Source: Chlorobaculum thiosulfatiphilum
GTDB lineage: Bacteria; Bacteroidota; Chlorobiia; Chlorobiales; Chlorobiaceae
Assembly (NCBI RefSeq): GCF_006265165.1
Contig: NZ_VDCH01000007.1
Span: 1-64,000, forward strand
DNA length: 64,000 bases
Reading direction: 5' to 3'
Shown: piece by piece, positions 45,730 through 54,885 of the stretch
Layout of the letters: each line of letters begins with the position of its first letter
How positions within the stretch are numbered: the stretch's first letter is position 1
Made by a program: the position numbers and the translations under genes
The notes under the pieces: generated by a model
Database searches by the model: none
What the model saw: only the letters and a program-made list of their open reading frames with translations
Told to the model about the DNA's origin: nothing

Positions 45730-47807
45730 GATGGTGTCGATGCTTCGGCGGCTTTCAGCGGCAGCCGGATGGTGAAGACCGATCCCCCTTCCGGTGGGCA
45801 GGAGACGGTGAGGCTGCCGCCATGCTTGTTGGCGATGATGTCGTACGAAATGCTCAGGCCGAGGCCGGTGCCCTTGCCGGGATCCTTGGTAGTGAAGAAC
45901 GGCTCGAAAATCCGGTTCCGGATCTCCGCCGGAATGCCTGGCCCGTCGTCGGCGATGGTGCACCATACCTGGCCGTCGCCGTCGCCAGTCTCGATGACGA
46001 TCCGCCCTTTTTCGTGCCGCTTTTGCGAGGCGATGGCGTGGGCGCAGTTGACGACGATGTTCAGGAAAACCTGGTTGATCTGCTCCGGATTGCAGGGCGC
46101 GGGCGGCAGCTCGCCGAGGCGGGTCTCGACTTCGGCATAGTAGCGGTACTCGTTCTGCGCGATGATGAGCGTGTCGCGGATGCCCTGGTTGAGGTCGAAC
46201 GGCACTCGCTGGTCGAGCGCGTGGCGGAACGAGAAGTTGCGCATACTGCTCAAAATGGTGCCGATCCGCTCGAAGCCCCGCCGCGATTCGTCGAACAGCT
46301 CCGGCAGCTCGTCGAGCACTTCATCCACCTTCAGTTTTTTCTCCAGAGCCTTGAGCCTTTCCATCGCTTCGGGGGCCGGGCCGGAGTGTTCGATCTCCTG
46401 GAAAACGGCCCGGTACTCCCTGATGAGACGGCCCAAATCGTTGACATCCTCCCGGAGCGTGGCGAAATTGATTCTGACGAAGTTGACCGGATTGTTGATT
46501 TCGTGCGCCAGACCGGCGGCGAGCTGGCCGATCGAGGCGAGCTTTTCCTGGAGAATCATCTGCTGGTGAGTCACTTCGAGTTCCCGCGTACGCTCATCGA
46601 CCCGCTCTTCGAGCGTCTGGTTGAGTTCCCGCAATTTTTCCTCGTTGCGTTTCCGCTCGGAAATATCGAGGCACAGACCGCGAACGCCGACAGGTATGCC
46701 CCGCCGGATGATCGGTTCGCTGTAAATAAGAATGGGAAATGCGGCGCCATCTTTTTTCAGCGCTGTGTACTCGTGATTGTCAATGGCCGTTCCCTGGATT
46801 CTTGCCGCCATGTTCTGCAATACCCTCTGGCGATCAACCGGAGCAAACAGCCTGGTCGCTTCGAATTCCTGCTCTTCTATGTCGTTTCTGCTGTAGCCGA
46901 AAAGGTCGAGTCCGGCCTTGTTGGAAAAGACGATATTGCCTTTCAGATCGACCTCGAAGACCGGTTGCAACAGCAGATTGGCAAGTTCCTGAAAGCTTTG
47001 TTCGCTTTCGGCCAGCGCCTCCTGCTCCTTTTTGCGCTGGGTAATATCTTGCTTGATGCTGATGAAATGGATGATCTCCGCGTCCGGGCCGATGATCGGG
47101 CAGACGATGCAGTATTCGGTGTAATGTTCTCCGTTTTTTTTGCGGTTGACGATCTCTCCCTGCCAGATTTTACCGGCGTTGATGGTCTCCCAGAAGTTCC
47201 GGTAAAAGAGCTTCGAGTTCACGCCAGAGTTCAGGATGCTCATGGGCTGGCCTTTCGCCTCCGTCTCCGTGTAGCCTGAAAGCGCGGTGAATCCAGGATT
47301 GCTGTATTCGATAATGCCCTGATCACTGGTGATGACCACCGCCAGCGGAAGCTGCGTGATGGCCGCCGAGAAGAGCATCAGCTTGTTGCGAAGCTCGAAC
47401 TCGGTCAGGGCGTTCCGGATGTTGATGCCAAGCCGGGTGATGTTGACCGGTTTGAGCAGATAGGCGTATGCGCCGAGGTTCATCGAGAAAATGACCTGCT
47501 CGATGTCGCTCGAACTCGAAACGATGATGACCGGAATCGATATGTTGTGCTCGCGCAGGTAGGTGAGCACTTTGTGACCGGTCTTTCTCGGTTCGTTGAT
47601 GTCGAGCAGCAGCAGCTCGATCATGCAGGTGCCGAACAGCTCGATGCATGCCTCGTCGCTGTCGGCTGTCAGCGCCGTATAGCCGAGCTGCTCGACGATG
47701 GCGGCCGTATGGATTCGGGAATCGGGGTCGGCATCGACTATCAGTACTGTCGTGTACTTGTCGGGAGCATACGGTATGGTTCCCGGGCTGTCCTGAAAGG
47801 CGTTCAT
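45726..47807 (-). CDS. Sensor histidine kinase with N-terminal receiver and two PAS domains
   Basis: A 693-residue soluble kinase. A receiver (about 20-140, Asp in LLLLDINEPRKTG) is followed by two PAS domains (about 145-270 and 275-395), a coiled coil, the H-box GLAHEINNPVN and the ATPase motifs INQVFLNIVVNCAHA, DDGPGIPAEI, FFTTKDPGKGTGLGLSI. There is no transmembrane segment, so the signal is cytoplasmic, possibly relayed through its own receiver. It is the first gene of the polysaccharide/partner-switching unit and overlaps the phosphatase gene. Confidence 0.9.
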   Translation of the reverse strand: MNAFQDSPGTIPYAPDKYTTVLIVDADPDSRIHTAAIVEQLGYTALTADSDEACIELFGTCMIELLLLDINEPRKTGHKVLTYLREHNISIPVIIVSSSSDIEQVIFSMNLGAYAYLLKPVNITRLGINIRNALTEFELRNKLMLFSAAITQLPLAVVITSDQGIIEYSNPGFTALSGYTETEAKGQPMSILNSGVNSKLFYRNFWETINAGKIWQGEIVNRKKNGEHYTEYCIVCPIIGPDAEIIHFISIKQDITQRKKEQEALAESEQSFQELANLLLQPVFEVDLKGNIVFSNKAGLDLFGYSRNDIEEQEFEATRLFAPVDRQRVLQNMAARIQGTAIDNHEYTALKKDGAAFPILIYSEPIIRRGIPVGVRGLCLDISERKRNEEKLRELNQTLEERVDERTRELEVTHQQMILQEKLASIGQLAAGLAHEINNPVNFVRINFATLREDVNDLGRLIREYRAVFQEIEHSGPAPEAMERLKALEKKLKVDEVLDELPELFDESRRGFERIGTILSSMRNFSFRHALDQRVPFDLNQGIRDTLIIAQNEYRYYAEVETRLGELPPAPCNPEQINQVFLNIVVNCAHAIASQKRHEKGRIVIETGDGDGQVWCTIADDGPGIPAEIRNRIFEPFFTTKDPGKGTGLGLSISYDIIANKHGGSLTVSCPPEGGSVFTIRLPLKAAEASTPS

Positions 47808-48277
47808 GAAAATCTGCCCGCGGCGTTCACTTGTTTAGCGCGCTTGCCGATCGCCGCCTTGACGCCCGAACCGGGATGCTGATAGACGTTTTGTACTGAA
47901 AAACCATCTGGCTGAATGAGGAGGTTGAGGCGCAAGTCATTATGGCCATGAGCTTTCGGCGGTGGTTGAGGTGAAAGCCGGCAGGCTTTCCGGCTGGTTG
48001 AATGAGCGCCGGTTTCAGGGTTGAACTCTACAGCTTCGCTGCCTTCAGGCACATCTGCATGAATAACCGGATGGTGACGTATGAACGGAAAACCCGGCTA
48101 AAATCGAGGCTCTCGGCATTCTGACTTGCCGGGCGGAGCGCCCTGTCTCCCTGCCTCCGCTTAACCCGCATTCATGTTTCATCTTTGCCGTTCCAGAGGC
48201 TCTCGGCGCATCGGAACTTTAAGGTTATCGCAAGCAAACTATGGTTGGTTGTTACCCAAAAAGGAGGTCTGCAAAGG
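47808..48277. other. Intergenic region upstream of the sensor kinase
   Basis: No convincing gene. A perfect hairpin, GAAAGCC-GGCA-GGCTTTC, lies at 47973-47990. An 82-codon minus-strand frame overlaps the kinase start but resembles no protein and lacks a ribosome-binding site. The leftward promoter of the 27-kb polysaccharide locus should lie here; I cannot pinpoint it. Confidence 0.4.
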
Positions 48278-48394
48278 ATGTCCAGGGCGCTCTTCTCTCT
48301 GGTCAACCGTCAAACAAAAAAGAAAATTCGCAGGAGTATGCTGCATGAGTTGCCGAGCCTCTCTGAAAAACATTCTTTTCTCTCGTTAATTTAA
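48278..48394 (+). CDS. Small basic protein (38 residues), unrecognised
   Basis: A short frame starting ATG at 48278 and ending TAA at 48392-48394. It is supported by an excellent ribosome-binding site, AGGAGGT, ending 9 bp before the ATG, and by a strong terminator 22 bp after the stop. The peptide is basic (RQTKKKIRRS near residues 11-20) with a hydrophobic start (ALFSLV). It has no recognised family. It could be a small protein or the coding part of a regulatory RNA. Confidence 0.45.
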   Translation: MSRALFSLVNRQTKKKIRRSMLHELPSLSEKHSFLSLI

Positions 48395-48415
48395 CATTAC
48401 GTATAAATCAGATGC

Positions 48416-48439
48416 AACTGTGATTTTATAATCACAGTT
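48416..48439 (+). terminator. Rho-independent terminator after the 38-residue ORF
   Basis: Perfect 10-bp stem AACTGTGATT/AATCACAGTT with loop TTAT, followed by TCTCTTTCTTGTTGTTTTT. It implies a plus-strand transcript ending here. Confidence 0.7.
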
Positions 48440-49135
48440 TCTCTTTCTTGTTGTTTTTGAAGAATTTACAGCAGATTGACGAAATGCCGGACGACAAATT
48501 TTTATTAAGATAAAAAATATGATCACGCTCTTGGTATAATCGCTGAAGAACTTTCTAAATGTAAGAGCTTTTAACCGTTTTATCGATAACTCTTTTTAGT
48601 TGTCATATGCAATGCTTTCGTGATAAGGTATATGTTTTTTATATAAAACGGCTGCGCTTTTGATATAATCTTTTTTACGCAGCCTGATTAAAGCACACGT
48701 CCGAATATTTTTTCTTGTTTCAAACAAAGAAAGGAAACTCTCGCAGCATGGGGTTTGACTTGCGGAGGATAATTGCAAACGGTGGTTGCGCTCGATGATC
48801 AGTTGCGGTAGAGCTGTTCGAGCTATCGAATCTGTAAATGTGTAATGGCAAGAGAGAAAAGGCAGCGCGGATTGTGTTGACCGCTCCGGTTTCTGTGCTC
48901 CGTCCGCCTTGCACCGGGGTCGCTCATGACACTTTTTAGAGGGGGCCTTGTTTCTGGCCGTGCCCGACTTGTAGAAAAACTTTCCGCACGGTTTGCCAGC
49001 TCGCGTGTCAAGGCGTCCTTCCGAGGGCGCCAAACCCGTGCGCGTGGCGCTGCGGTTGTTTTTTTGACGGGTTATGGCGTATGTTTCCGTAACAAGAGAT
49101 TCTGAACTCCTGAAAACGAAACTATCCGGAGTACC
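48440..49135. other. AT-rich non-coding stretch upstream of the 128-residue gene
   Basis: No supported gene. A GGCTGCG/CGCAGCC pair (48650-48656 and 48678-48684) encloses a 21-nt AT-rich loop. The right part is more GC-rich and may be decayed sequence. The antisense frames here are shadows or have no ribosome-binding site. Confidence 0.4.
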
Positions 49136-49522
49136 ATGAAAAGCTTTGCAGCATCTATTCGTAACGGGGAGACGGGCTTCTCCGTCCATAATTCGGTGTT
49201 TCTGCCGTTTCACTGCGAAATTATCAGTATCTGGATTGGCAAGGAGATGTCGCTGCTCTCGGTGCCGGACGAGATCACCGATCTTCTCGATACCGAAGTG
49301 ATCGGCATCAGGGAGGGGGAGTCCTATACCAACCTTGTGTTCAGGAAATGGGGCGATCTTGCCAGGGAACTGGGCAATCACAAAGGCCATATCATCCTTC
49401 ACGCCGCCGAGAAGGGCGAGGATATTTTCAAAGACGAGAACCGTCAGTATATAAAAATCGGGTTTCATGACCATCGAAAGGAGCTCTCGTTCGAGATCGT
49501 CAACGATCCGTTCGAGTTGTAG
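49136..49522 (+). CDS. Hypothetical protein, 128 residues
   Basis: I do not recognise this protein. It is acidic to neutral, with an N-terminal beta-rich part (FHCEIISIWIGKEMSLLSVP), a helical middle (NLVFRKWGDLARELGNHKG) and a C-terminal KIGFHDHRKELSFEIVNDPF. There is no signal peptide, membrane segment or metal cluster. GGAG 6 bp before the ATG supports the start. It lies 93 bp upstream of the DUF389 gene on the same strand; a hairpin, GTGCCGG/CCGGCAC (49567-49589), separates them. Confidence 0.7.
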   Translation: MKSFAASIRNGETGFSVHNSVFLPFHCEIISIWIGKEMSLLSVPDEITDLLDTEVIGIREGESYTNLVFRKWGDLARELGNHKGHIILHAAEKGEDIFKDENRQYIKIGFHDHRKELSFEIVNDPFEL

Positions 49523-49615
49523 GATGGTTCGCGGAAGTTTTTCGGAGCTTCCGTGCGTTTGTCTCTGTGCCGGGATGCTGTTCCGGCACGGCTTTGATCA
49601 ACTATCCGCTCTGCC

Positions 49616-50941
49616 ATGATCAGGTCTTTGCTGCGTATTTTCAGCCTGCGACAGGACGCCGAAGCGTTCGACGCGGTGCAAACGGCGGTCGAAGCCGATA
49701 TCGTGTTTCGCGGCGCGCGAATCTGGGTGCTGATTTCGGCCATCATCCTCGCCTCGGTCGGCCTCAACATGAACTCCAATGCGGTCATCATCGGCGCGAT
49801 GCTCATTTCGCCGATCATGGGGCCGATCAACGGCATGGGCTACAGCCTGGCCACCTACGATTTTCCGCTGCTCCGGCGTTCATTCAAGAACTTCTCGTTC
49901 GCGGTGGCGTCGAGCCTGCTCGCCTCGACTCTTTATTTCGCCATCACGCCCCTCTCCAGCGCGCACTCCGAGCTGCTGGCCCGCACGAGTCCCACCATCT
50001 ACGACGTGCTGATCGCGCTCTTTGGCGGTCTGGCCGGATCGATCTCCCTGACCACCAAGCTCAAAGGCAACGTGGTGCCGGGCGTGGCGATCGCCACGGC
50101 GCTCATGCCGCCGCTCTGCACGGCGGGTTTTGGCATTGCGACCGGTCAGTTCACCTTTTTTTTCGGGGCGCTCTACCTTTTTACGATCAACAGCGTTTTC
50201 ATCGGCTTGGCCAACGTCGGTTTTGCGCGCCTGATGCGCATTCCCTTGCGCTCTTCCCTCGATGCAGAGAAGCGAACCCGCATCAACCGTATGATAACGG
50301 CGGTCATCCTCGTCACGCTGATTCCGAGCGTTTATTTCGGTTACGTGCTTGTCGAGAAAGAGCATTTCATCGACACGGCCACGCGGTTCGTGCGAACCGT
50401 CAGCCTGTTCAAAGGGGATTTTCTGCTTCGATACGAGATCGATGGCGACACGCGCGTGATTACGATGGTGTATGGCGGTCATCCGCTGACCGCCGACGAC
50501 AAGGCGGAATTGAGTCGGCGGGCCGAAACGTTCGGTCTCGAAAAAACGGTCCTGAAGTTCGAGCAGGGGCTGGTGATCACCAACGGCGAGGAGTATCTCG
50601 ACAAACTGAACCAGATGGAGGAGACGGATCGCCAGAAGCTTGAAATCGCCCGCCTCAACGCGGCGCTGCAAACGAACATCCGCCAGCAGGACAGCCTGCG
50701 CCAGGTCAGTTATATCGGCCTGAAACTGCTCAGAGAGCTCAAGCCGCTTTTTCCCCAGATCACGAGCTGCCTCTACGCCGAACCCTGGCTCTTTTCGGAC
50801 AGCACGGGAACCAGGCCGCTGCAACGGAGCTACGTACTGCTGTCATCGGCAAAACCCGTCGATCGGGCTGACCGCGCCAAGGTCGAGCGCTGGCTCAAGG
50901 CAAGGTTGCAGAACGACAGCCTGCGCGTGGTGTTTGAGTGA
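49616..50941 (+). CDS. DUF389 (TIGR00341-like) membrane protein
   Basis: A 441-residue inner-membrane protein. The DUF389 core spans about 30-215 with five or six membrane segments, including VGLNMNSNAVIIGAMLISPI, GSISLTTKLKGNVVPGVAIA and TALMPPLCTAGFGIA. The C-terminal half is soluble with a coiled-coil-like stretch around 325-350. No biochemical function is established for the family; transport has been suggested. It is the last gene before the AT-rich insertion at 51-54 kb. Confidence 0.87.
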   Translation: MIRSLLRIFSLRQDAEAFDAVQTAVEADIVFRGARIWVLISAIILASVGLNMNSNAVIIGAMLISPIMGPINGMGYSLATYDFPLLRRSFKNFSFAVASSLLASTLYFAITPLSSAHSELLARTSPTIYDVLIALFGGLAGSISLTTKLKGNVVPGVAIATALMPPLCTAGFGIATGQFTFFFGALYLFTINSVFIGLANVGFARLMRIPLRSSLDAEKRTRINRMITAVILVTLIPSVYFGYVLVEKEHFIDTATRFVRTVSLFKGDFLLRYEIDGDTRVITMVYGGHPLTADDKAELSRRAETFGLEKTVLKFEQGLVITNGEEYLDKLNQMEETDRQKLEIARLNAALQTNIRQQDSLRQVSYIGLKLLRELKPLFPQITSCLYAEPWLFSDSTGTRPLQRSYVLLSSAKPVDRADRAKVERWLKARLQNDSLRVVFE

Positions 50942-50964
50942 GCGTGAATGGATGTGGGGAGTAT

Positions 50965-51154
50965 ATTAGACCTGAATTTAGCGATTCTTAACCGCGCATA
51001 GGGCCTAAGTGTATATTTTTTAATATTTTATATCATTATTGAGTACTCGCTTGCTGCATGCGATTGCTTGTGATAAATATATTATTATATAATAATAAGT
51101 TATAGTCTTAAGATCAGCCGTTTTCTTACAGGAATCGCTCAACTTAGGTTAGAC
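50965..51154. repeat. Long imperfect inverted repeat at the edge of the DUF2290/helicase insertion
   Basis: ATTAGACCTGAATTTAGCGA and onward (50965-50987) is inverted in GAATCGCTCAACTTAGG and onward (51132-51154). The central 8 bp, AGCGATTC/GAATCGCT, are perfect. The arms flank 144 AT-rich bases that include a perfect 18-bp palindrome at 51080-51097. On the minus strand the right arm reads GTCTAAC then GTTGAGC, like one half of an attC site, but the other half lacks GTTRRRY. Confidence 0.5.
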
Positions 51155-51161
51155 TTCAGCT

Positions 51162-51830
51162 TTATGGAGCCGCTAAAACGACATGTGGAATCTTCTGCTC
51201 GTTGGGACTGATAGTTTGAGCAAATCGAAATTTAGGTGCAGGAATGTCGTCAGAAAACTTGCGAAAAGCAGTATTGTAAAAGTTGCGAAGTATAAAACTG
51301 CCAAAAATAAGAGGGCTAACAGGGGAGCATACTGGAATTCTGCAATTCTCGTATTGTCCCAGCGTCAAATGAGAATATGGATGATCCACATCAATGTAGC
51401 GAGCCTCGTCAGCATTGAAATCAAAGCGTATTGGAAAAGGAACGATATTGTGTGCGACAATATCCGCATAAATGTCGTCTGAAAGGTAAATCTCTGGCTC
51501 GTTCTGAAATTGCTCTAAATCAGGCGATGGAAAATAACCGAGATTATGTTCAACCAATTTCCCCGCCTCAAATCGATATCGAAGACAAACCAAAGCACCA
51601 TCAAGAAGCTTCATATTGAAGCAATTCGCATCAGATAGCGTACTATAAATATCTCGATACGAGACATTCCTTAATGCAACTGTGAGCGCACTTGCGTTCT
51701 TAACAGTAATCTCGAAATTGGATTTTGGATCGCCATGGGTTGAGGGGAAGTTCTGCTCGTTTGATAGACTCAGGCCAACTAAGTTGGCAGTAAGTGCCTC
51801 GATCTCAGAAAGTGTGTCAGTTGCTCTCAT
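51162..51830 (-). CDS. DUF2290 protein
   Basis: A 222-residue protein matching the DUF2290 pattern from memory: FDFNADEARYIDVDHPYSHL, TLGQYENCRIPVCSPVSPLI and FILRNFYNTAFRK near the C-terminus. There is no membrane segment. Function is unknown; such genes often lie beside helicases or restriction genes, which is inference. It starts 10 bp after the helicase stop, so the two form an operon. Codon use is AT-rich, unlike the flanking genes. Confidence 0.75.
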   Translation of the reverse strand: MRATDTLSEIEALTANLVGLSLSNEQNFPSTHGDPKSNFEITVKNASALTVALRNVSYRDIYSTLSDANCFNMKLLDGALVCLRYRFEAGKLVEHNLGYFPSPDLEQFQNEPEIYLSDDIYADIVAHNIVPFPIRFDFNADEARYIDVDHPYSHLTLGQYENCRIPVCSPVSPLIFGSFILRNFYNTAFRKFSDDIPAPKFRFAQTISPNEQKIPHVVLAAP

Positions 51831-51840
51831 GGGATTGGCC

Positions 51841-53979
51841 TCACTTTCTTATGCTGTTCAAGAAATTCTGTAGCTTCTTGACGGTATCTTCCGGGTAATC
51901 CTCAATAAACGTTTCCCCCGATTCAAGGGACTCAAGCAAGTCCTGCAATGTATGTTGTTTCTGATCAAGTCGCTCCTTTTCAGTTTTTGACATGTCCCGA
52001 TTGACGATAGTCATTTTTTGACGTTGACCCTCGGTCGGATAATCAAATGAGAGCTTAAAACCCGAATCTTTAACACTTTCAAATTCTTCTTTTAATGCCA
52101 TCATATTAGGACCAACACCTAATACGCGGACCCAAGCTTTACTACGGGTGATCGCGGTGAAAAGGCGATTGCGAACACGGGCAAGATCACGTGGCAGAAA
52201 AGCTGAAAAACAGTCTTGCGCATTAATGATGTAAACCATTCCGGCTTCATTACCCTTAGCCCGAAAAATACCAGTGAATGTTACAGTTCCTGGTTCTGAA
52301 AAGATGTCTGCCGAGTTCGTCACACCAGCAAGATTGGAGTTGACCCCTTTCTGCAAGAGCGCTCGTCGCGCAGAGCCAACAGCCTCCTTGGTCGTTAATG
52401 GATTTGGATTAATGACGATAATGTCATCCGGTAGCAGCTCATCCTTGGTAAGGTTCTCAAGAACACCCTCAACTAACCGGTCAATTTGAGCCTCATTTGA
52501 GTCAAAAACCTCGAAAGAAATCAGATCCTCAATCGAGGAATGCTTTTCTAAAAATTCAGGGCTAGATTCCGAGGTTCTCTCAAGTGTAACCTTCTTCCCA
52601 TCAACAAGTTCCCCTTTTGTTACTGAGTAGCCCACATCAAGCCAGAGATGACTGTTTTCGAAAATCTGAACCAATCCTTTTTGGCGATAGATTCCAAAGC
52701 CCAAGGCATGCGCCGACGTCAACACTGGGCGAGAGTTCCGATAACAAGTATCAAGAACAATGTCCTGTTTCGGTTTGCCTGGCTCTTTCGGATACAGAAT
52801 CACACGGGGTGTTCCATCAGATTTTTTACCAAAGATATCCTCCATTGGAGGGAGTGAACGCATACCGAGATTCTGGAGCTCGTCATATGCGTAAACAAGG
52901 CGTTTTGGTTCTTTTAAAAGTTCATAACAAAGCAGCAAGAAGTTAGGAGCGAAATCTTGGGCTTCATCGACGAAAATCGCATCATACTTTGGGATAAATT
53001 GCTTAGCACTCTCCAGAGCAATGTCGCATGCGTCTTGAAACTCCTTATTTCTAGAGAACTTCGCAAGGGCACTCCGATAGTCGAAATACTCGACACCATG
53101 ATCTCTGCAGAACTCGAAGTAAATTCCTGCTCTATCTTGCCCACCAGGTGCGCCCCAAGCATTTAGAATTCTAATCTTATCCCAATCCGGTACTGCATTA
53201 GCCTGTTCTTGAACAAATGTCGTGATCAGCGTCTCAAATTGCTTTTTGAGAGATCGGGTATTGAATGTGATCGCAATGTCCCAATCAGGATGCCTGGCGT
53301 GCAAATAGGCGACTTTCAGTGCTAAAACAATTGTTTTCCCAGAGCCAGCCAACCCGCGAATCCTTTGAACGCCCTCGAATGTTTCAACAACTGCTGCACT
53401 TTGCTGCATATCAAGGTTTGCAATTGAGTCTTCGAGTGCTTTGATTTTAGTGCCTTTAGAATTGGGGTCTTTTATGTCGCGTCTGCGGCGACCACGGCGA
53501 AGGGTTGAAATAGCCTGAATAACCGAAACCAACTGATTGAAAATTTCGTCATCTTGATTATCCAAGGTATCTATCGTGGCAATCAGATTATGTTTATTGC
53601 AAAGCGGATAGTCTTCTTTTGAGTAGGGGTCAAGATTGGCCACAATTGGTGCGAATGTCACAGTGTGGATTTCGACTCTGAGTTGCCGTTTCCGAATGAG
53701 TGTTTGGTGCTGCAGGAGTTTTGCCTGCATTTTATTGAATGCCTCATCCTGTTCATAATCGTATTCGCCAACTTCTCGCCCTTCAATAAGGTTGAATAAG
53801 ATTAGCCCCTTCTGTGGCGATACCAAGAGGGCATCAATTGGAAATGATCCATCAGGTGTTCCTATGATCGGATATCCAATGTACAGCGTTCCATCAAGTT
53901 TCTGCTCAGAAGAGAGCGTTTCTGCCAACTGCTTACTGGAAACTGGTTTTACAGTGCTGCCCCAGACGGTATTGATCAT
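51841..53979 (-). CDS. UvrD/DUF2075-like superfamily 1 helicase with N-terminal NERD-like region
   Basis: A 712-residue DNA/RNA helicase. Walker A GLAGSGKT is at 209-216, Walker B VDEAQD at 337-342, and a C-terminal motif VI-like DLARVRNRLFTAITRSKAWV lies near 600-630. The first 160 residues resemble a NERD nuclease (FPIDALLVSPQKGLILFNL), but the E-x-K pair expected after the Asp is absent, so nuclease activity is doubtful. Paired with DUF2290 it forms a two-gene accessory module with a likely nucleic-acid role, possibly anti-phage. Confidence 0.82.
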   Translation of the reverse strand: MINTVWGSTVKPVSSKQLAETLSSEQKLDGTLYIGYPIIGTPDGSFPIDALLVSPQKGLILFNLIEGREVGEYDYEQDEAFNKMQAKLLQHQTLIRKRQLRVEIHTVTFAPIVANLDPYSKEDYPLCNKHNLIATIDTLDNQDDEIFNQLVSVIQAISTLRRGRRRRDIKDPNSKGTKIKALEDSIANLDMQQSAAVVETFEGVQRIRGLAGSGKTIVLALKVAYLHARHPDWDIAITFNTRSLKKQFETLITTFVQEQANAVPDWDKIRILNAWGAPGGQDRAGIYFEFCRDHGVEYFDYRSALAKFSRNKEFQDACDIALESAKQFIPKYDAIFVDEAQDFAPNFLLLCYELLKEPKRLVYAYDELQNLGMRSLPPMEDIFGKKSDGTPRVILYPKEPGKPKQDIVLDTCYRNSRPVLTSAHALGFGIYRQKGLVQIFENSHLWLDVGYSVTKGELVDGKKVTLERTSESSPEFLEKHSSIEDLISFEVFDSNEAQIDRLVEGVLENLTKDELLPDDIIVINPNPLTTKEAVGSARRALLQKGVNSNLAGVTNSADIFSEPGTVTFTGIFRAKGNEAGMVYIINAQDCFSAFLPRDLARVRNRLFTAITRSKAWVRVLGVGPNMMALKEEFESVKDSGFKLSFDYPTEGQRQKMTIVNRDMSKTEKERLDQKQHTLQDLLESLESGETFIEDYPEDTVKKLQNFLNSIRK

Positions 53980-54242
53980 AATTTTATCCTGTTGCTGATA
54001 ACTGTTTTAGTCAGTCACATCTAAATCAATAATTAATACAATGTTTTTACGTTTCGGCTTTAATTTTGTGCTCGATTCAATGCGGTTTTGGGATGGGGAA
54101 ACCTTTCAGTCAAGTAACGTTCATTTTTCAATGTAGATAATCGCCTGCTTTTATAAGCATTTCTGAAAGAAAAATTACGGAGGATGGGGGGCTTGGGGGA
54201 CTCAGCGGGACGGCTTTTCCAAGTCGTCCCGCTTTGTTTGTT

Positions 54243-54809
54243 TCAGGATTTGGGGTGCAATGGCGTGAGGGTACTTTCCATCAACTCTGCCAGCATCCGG
54301 TACGCATCCAGCTTCGCGCCTGCTTGCAGGTCGGCGGTGAACTGCGGCGTCCAGCGGCTCATGTGCTGCTGCGTGAAGCGTTCCGAGGCTTTGCGGGCGT
54401 CCGCGCTGATGGCGTTGTCGAGCGACTCGGCGGAGGCGAGGAAGGCGAGGAATTCGAGTTCGGTGGCGAGGTGGTCGATCAGGCCCGGCTCGACTGACAT
54501 CTCCCATTCGGCGTAGGCGGCGGCCACGGCTACGGCGGCGTCACCGTGCATCCGCTTTTCGAGATAGACCGACTCATACGGCGGGCAGACGGTGCGCGGG
54601 TAGCCGTTGAGAAAGAGGCGGGTATATTCGGCTTGCAGCGGCTCGGTCTCCTCCCGCTCGAAGGCGGCGACGAGGGCGAGCAGTTCGTCGCGATTTGCGT
54701 CGATCTTGCCGAGCGCTTCGTTCAGCGCGGGGATGAACGCCTCGTTCGGGAAGGCGAGGCATTGGCTCAGGAATTTGAAGCGGTGGGCTTTTTGGAGTGG
54801 CGTGGTCAT
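54243..54809 (-). CDS. TorD-like molybdoenzyme maturation chaperone
   Basis: A 188-residue all-helical protein of the TorD/DmsD family. The EYTRLFLNGYPRTVCPPYES segment is the family signature (E-x2-RLF near 60 and P-x2-S). It would bind the twin-arginine signal of the molybdopterin subunit at 56445 and hold it until cofactor insertion. It is the last gene of the operon, 76 bp after the membrane subunit. A long spacer separates it from the AT-rich insertion. Confidence 0.85.
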   Translation of the reverse strand: MTTPLQKAHRFKFLSQCLAFPNEAFIPALNEALGKIDANRDELLALVAAFEREETEPLQAEYTRLFLNGYPRTVCPPYESVYLEKRMHGDAAVAVAAAYAEWEMSVEPGLIDHLATELEFLAFLASAESLDNAISADARKASERFTQQHMSRWTPQFTADLQAGAKLDAYRMLAELMESTLTPLHPKS

Positions 54810-54885
54810 GATTGGTCAAACGATGGACGCCCGGCGTTCCGTTGTTTCGGATGCCGGGCGTCGGGATTGTCGGGTTCTGGCGGGC

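Noticed and set aside
47804-48052. 82-codon minus-strand ORF overlapping the sensor kinase start
   Set aside because: Low-complexity Pro/Ser/His-rich translation, no family resemblance and no ribosome-binding site.
48596-49474. 292-codon minus-strand frame
   Set aside because: It overlaps the 128-residue plus-strand gene in antisense and continues through non-coding DNA. There is no domain and no ribosome-binding site.
51080-51097. Perfect 18-bp A/T palindrome TATTATTATATAATAATA
   Set aside because: Pure A/T palindromes arise easily in AT-rich DNA. Kept only as part of the larger inverted structure.
50965-51154. Calling the inverted repeat a true attC site
   Set aside because: One side has RYYYAAC on the minus strand, but the opposite end lacks GTTRRRY and the spacing is unusual. 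Reported only as a repeat.
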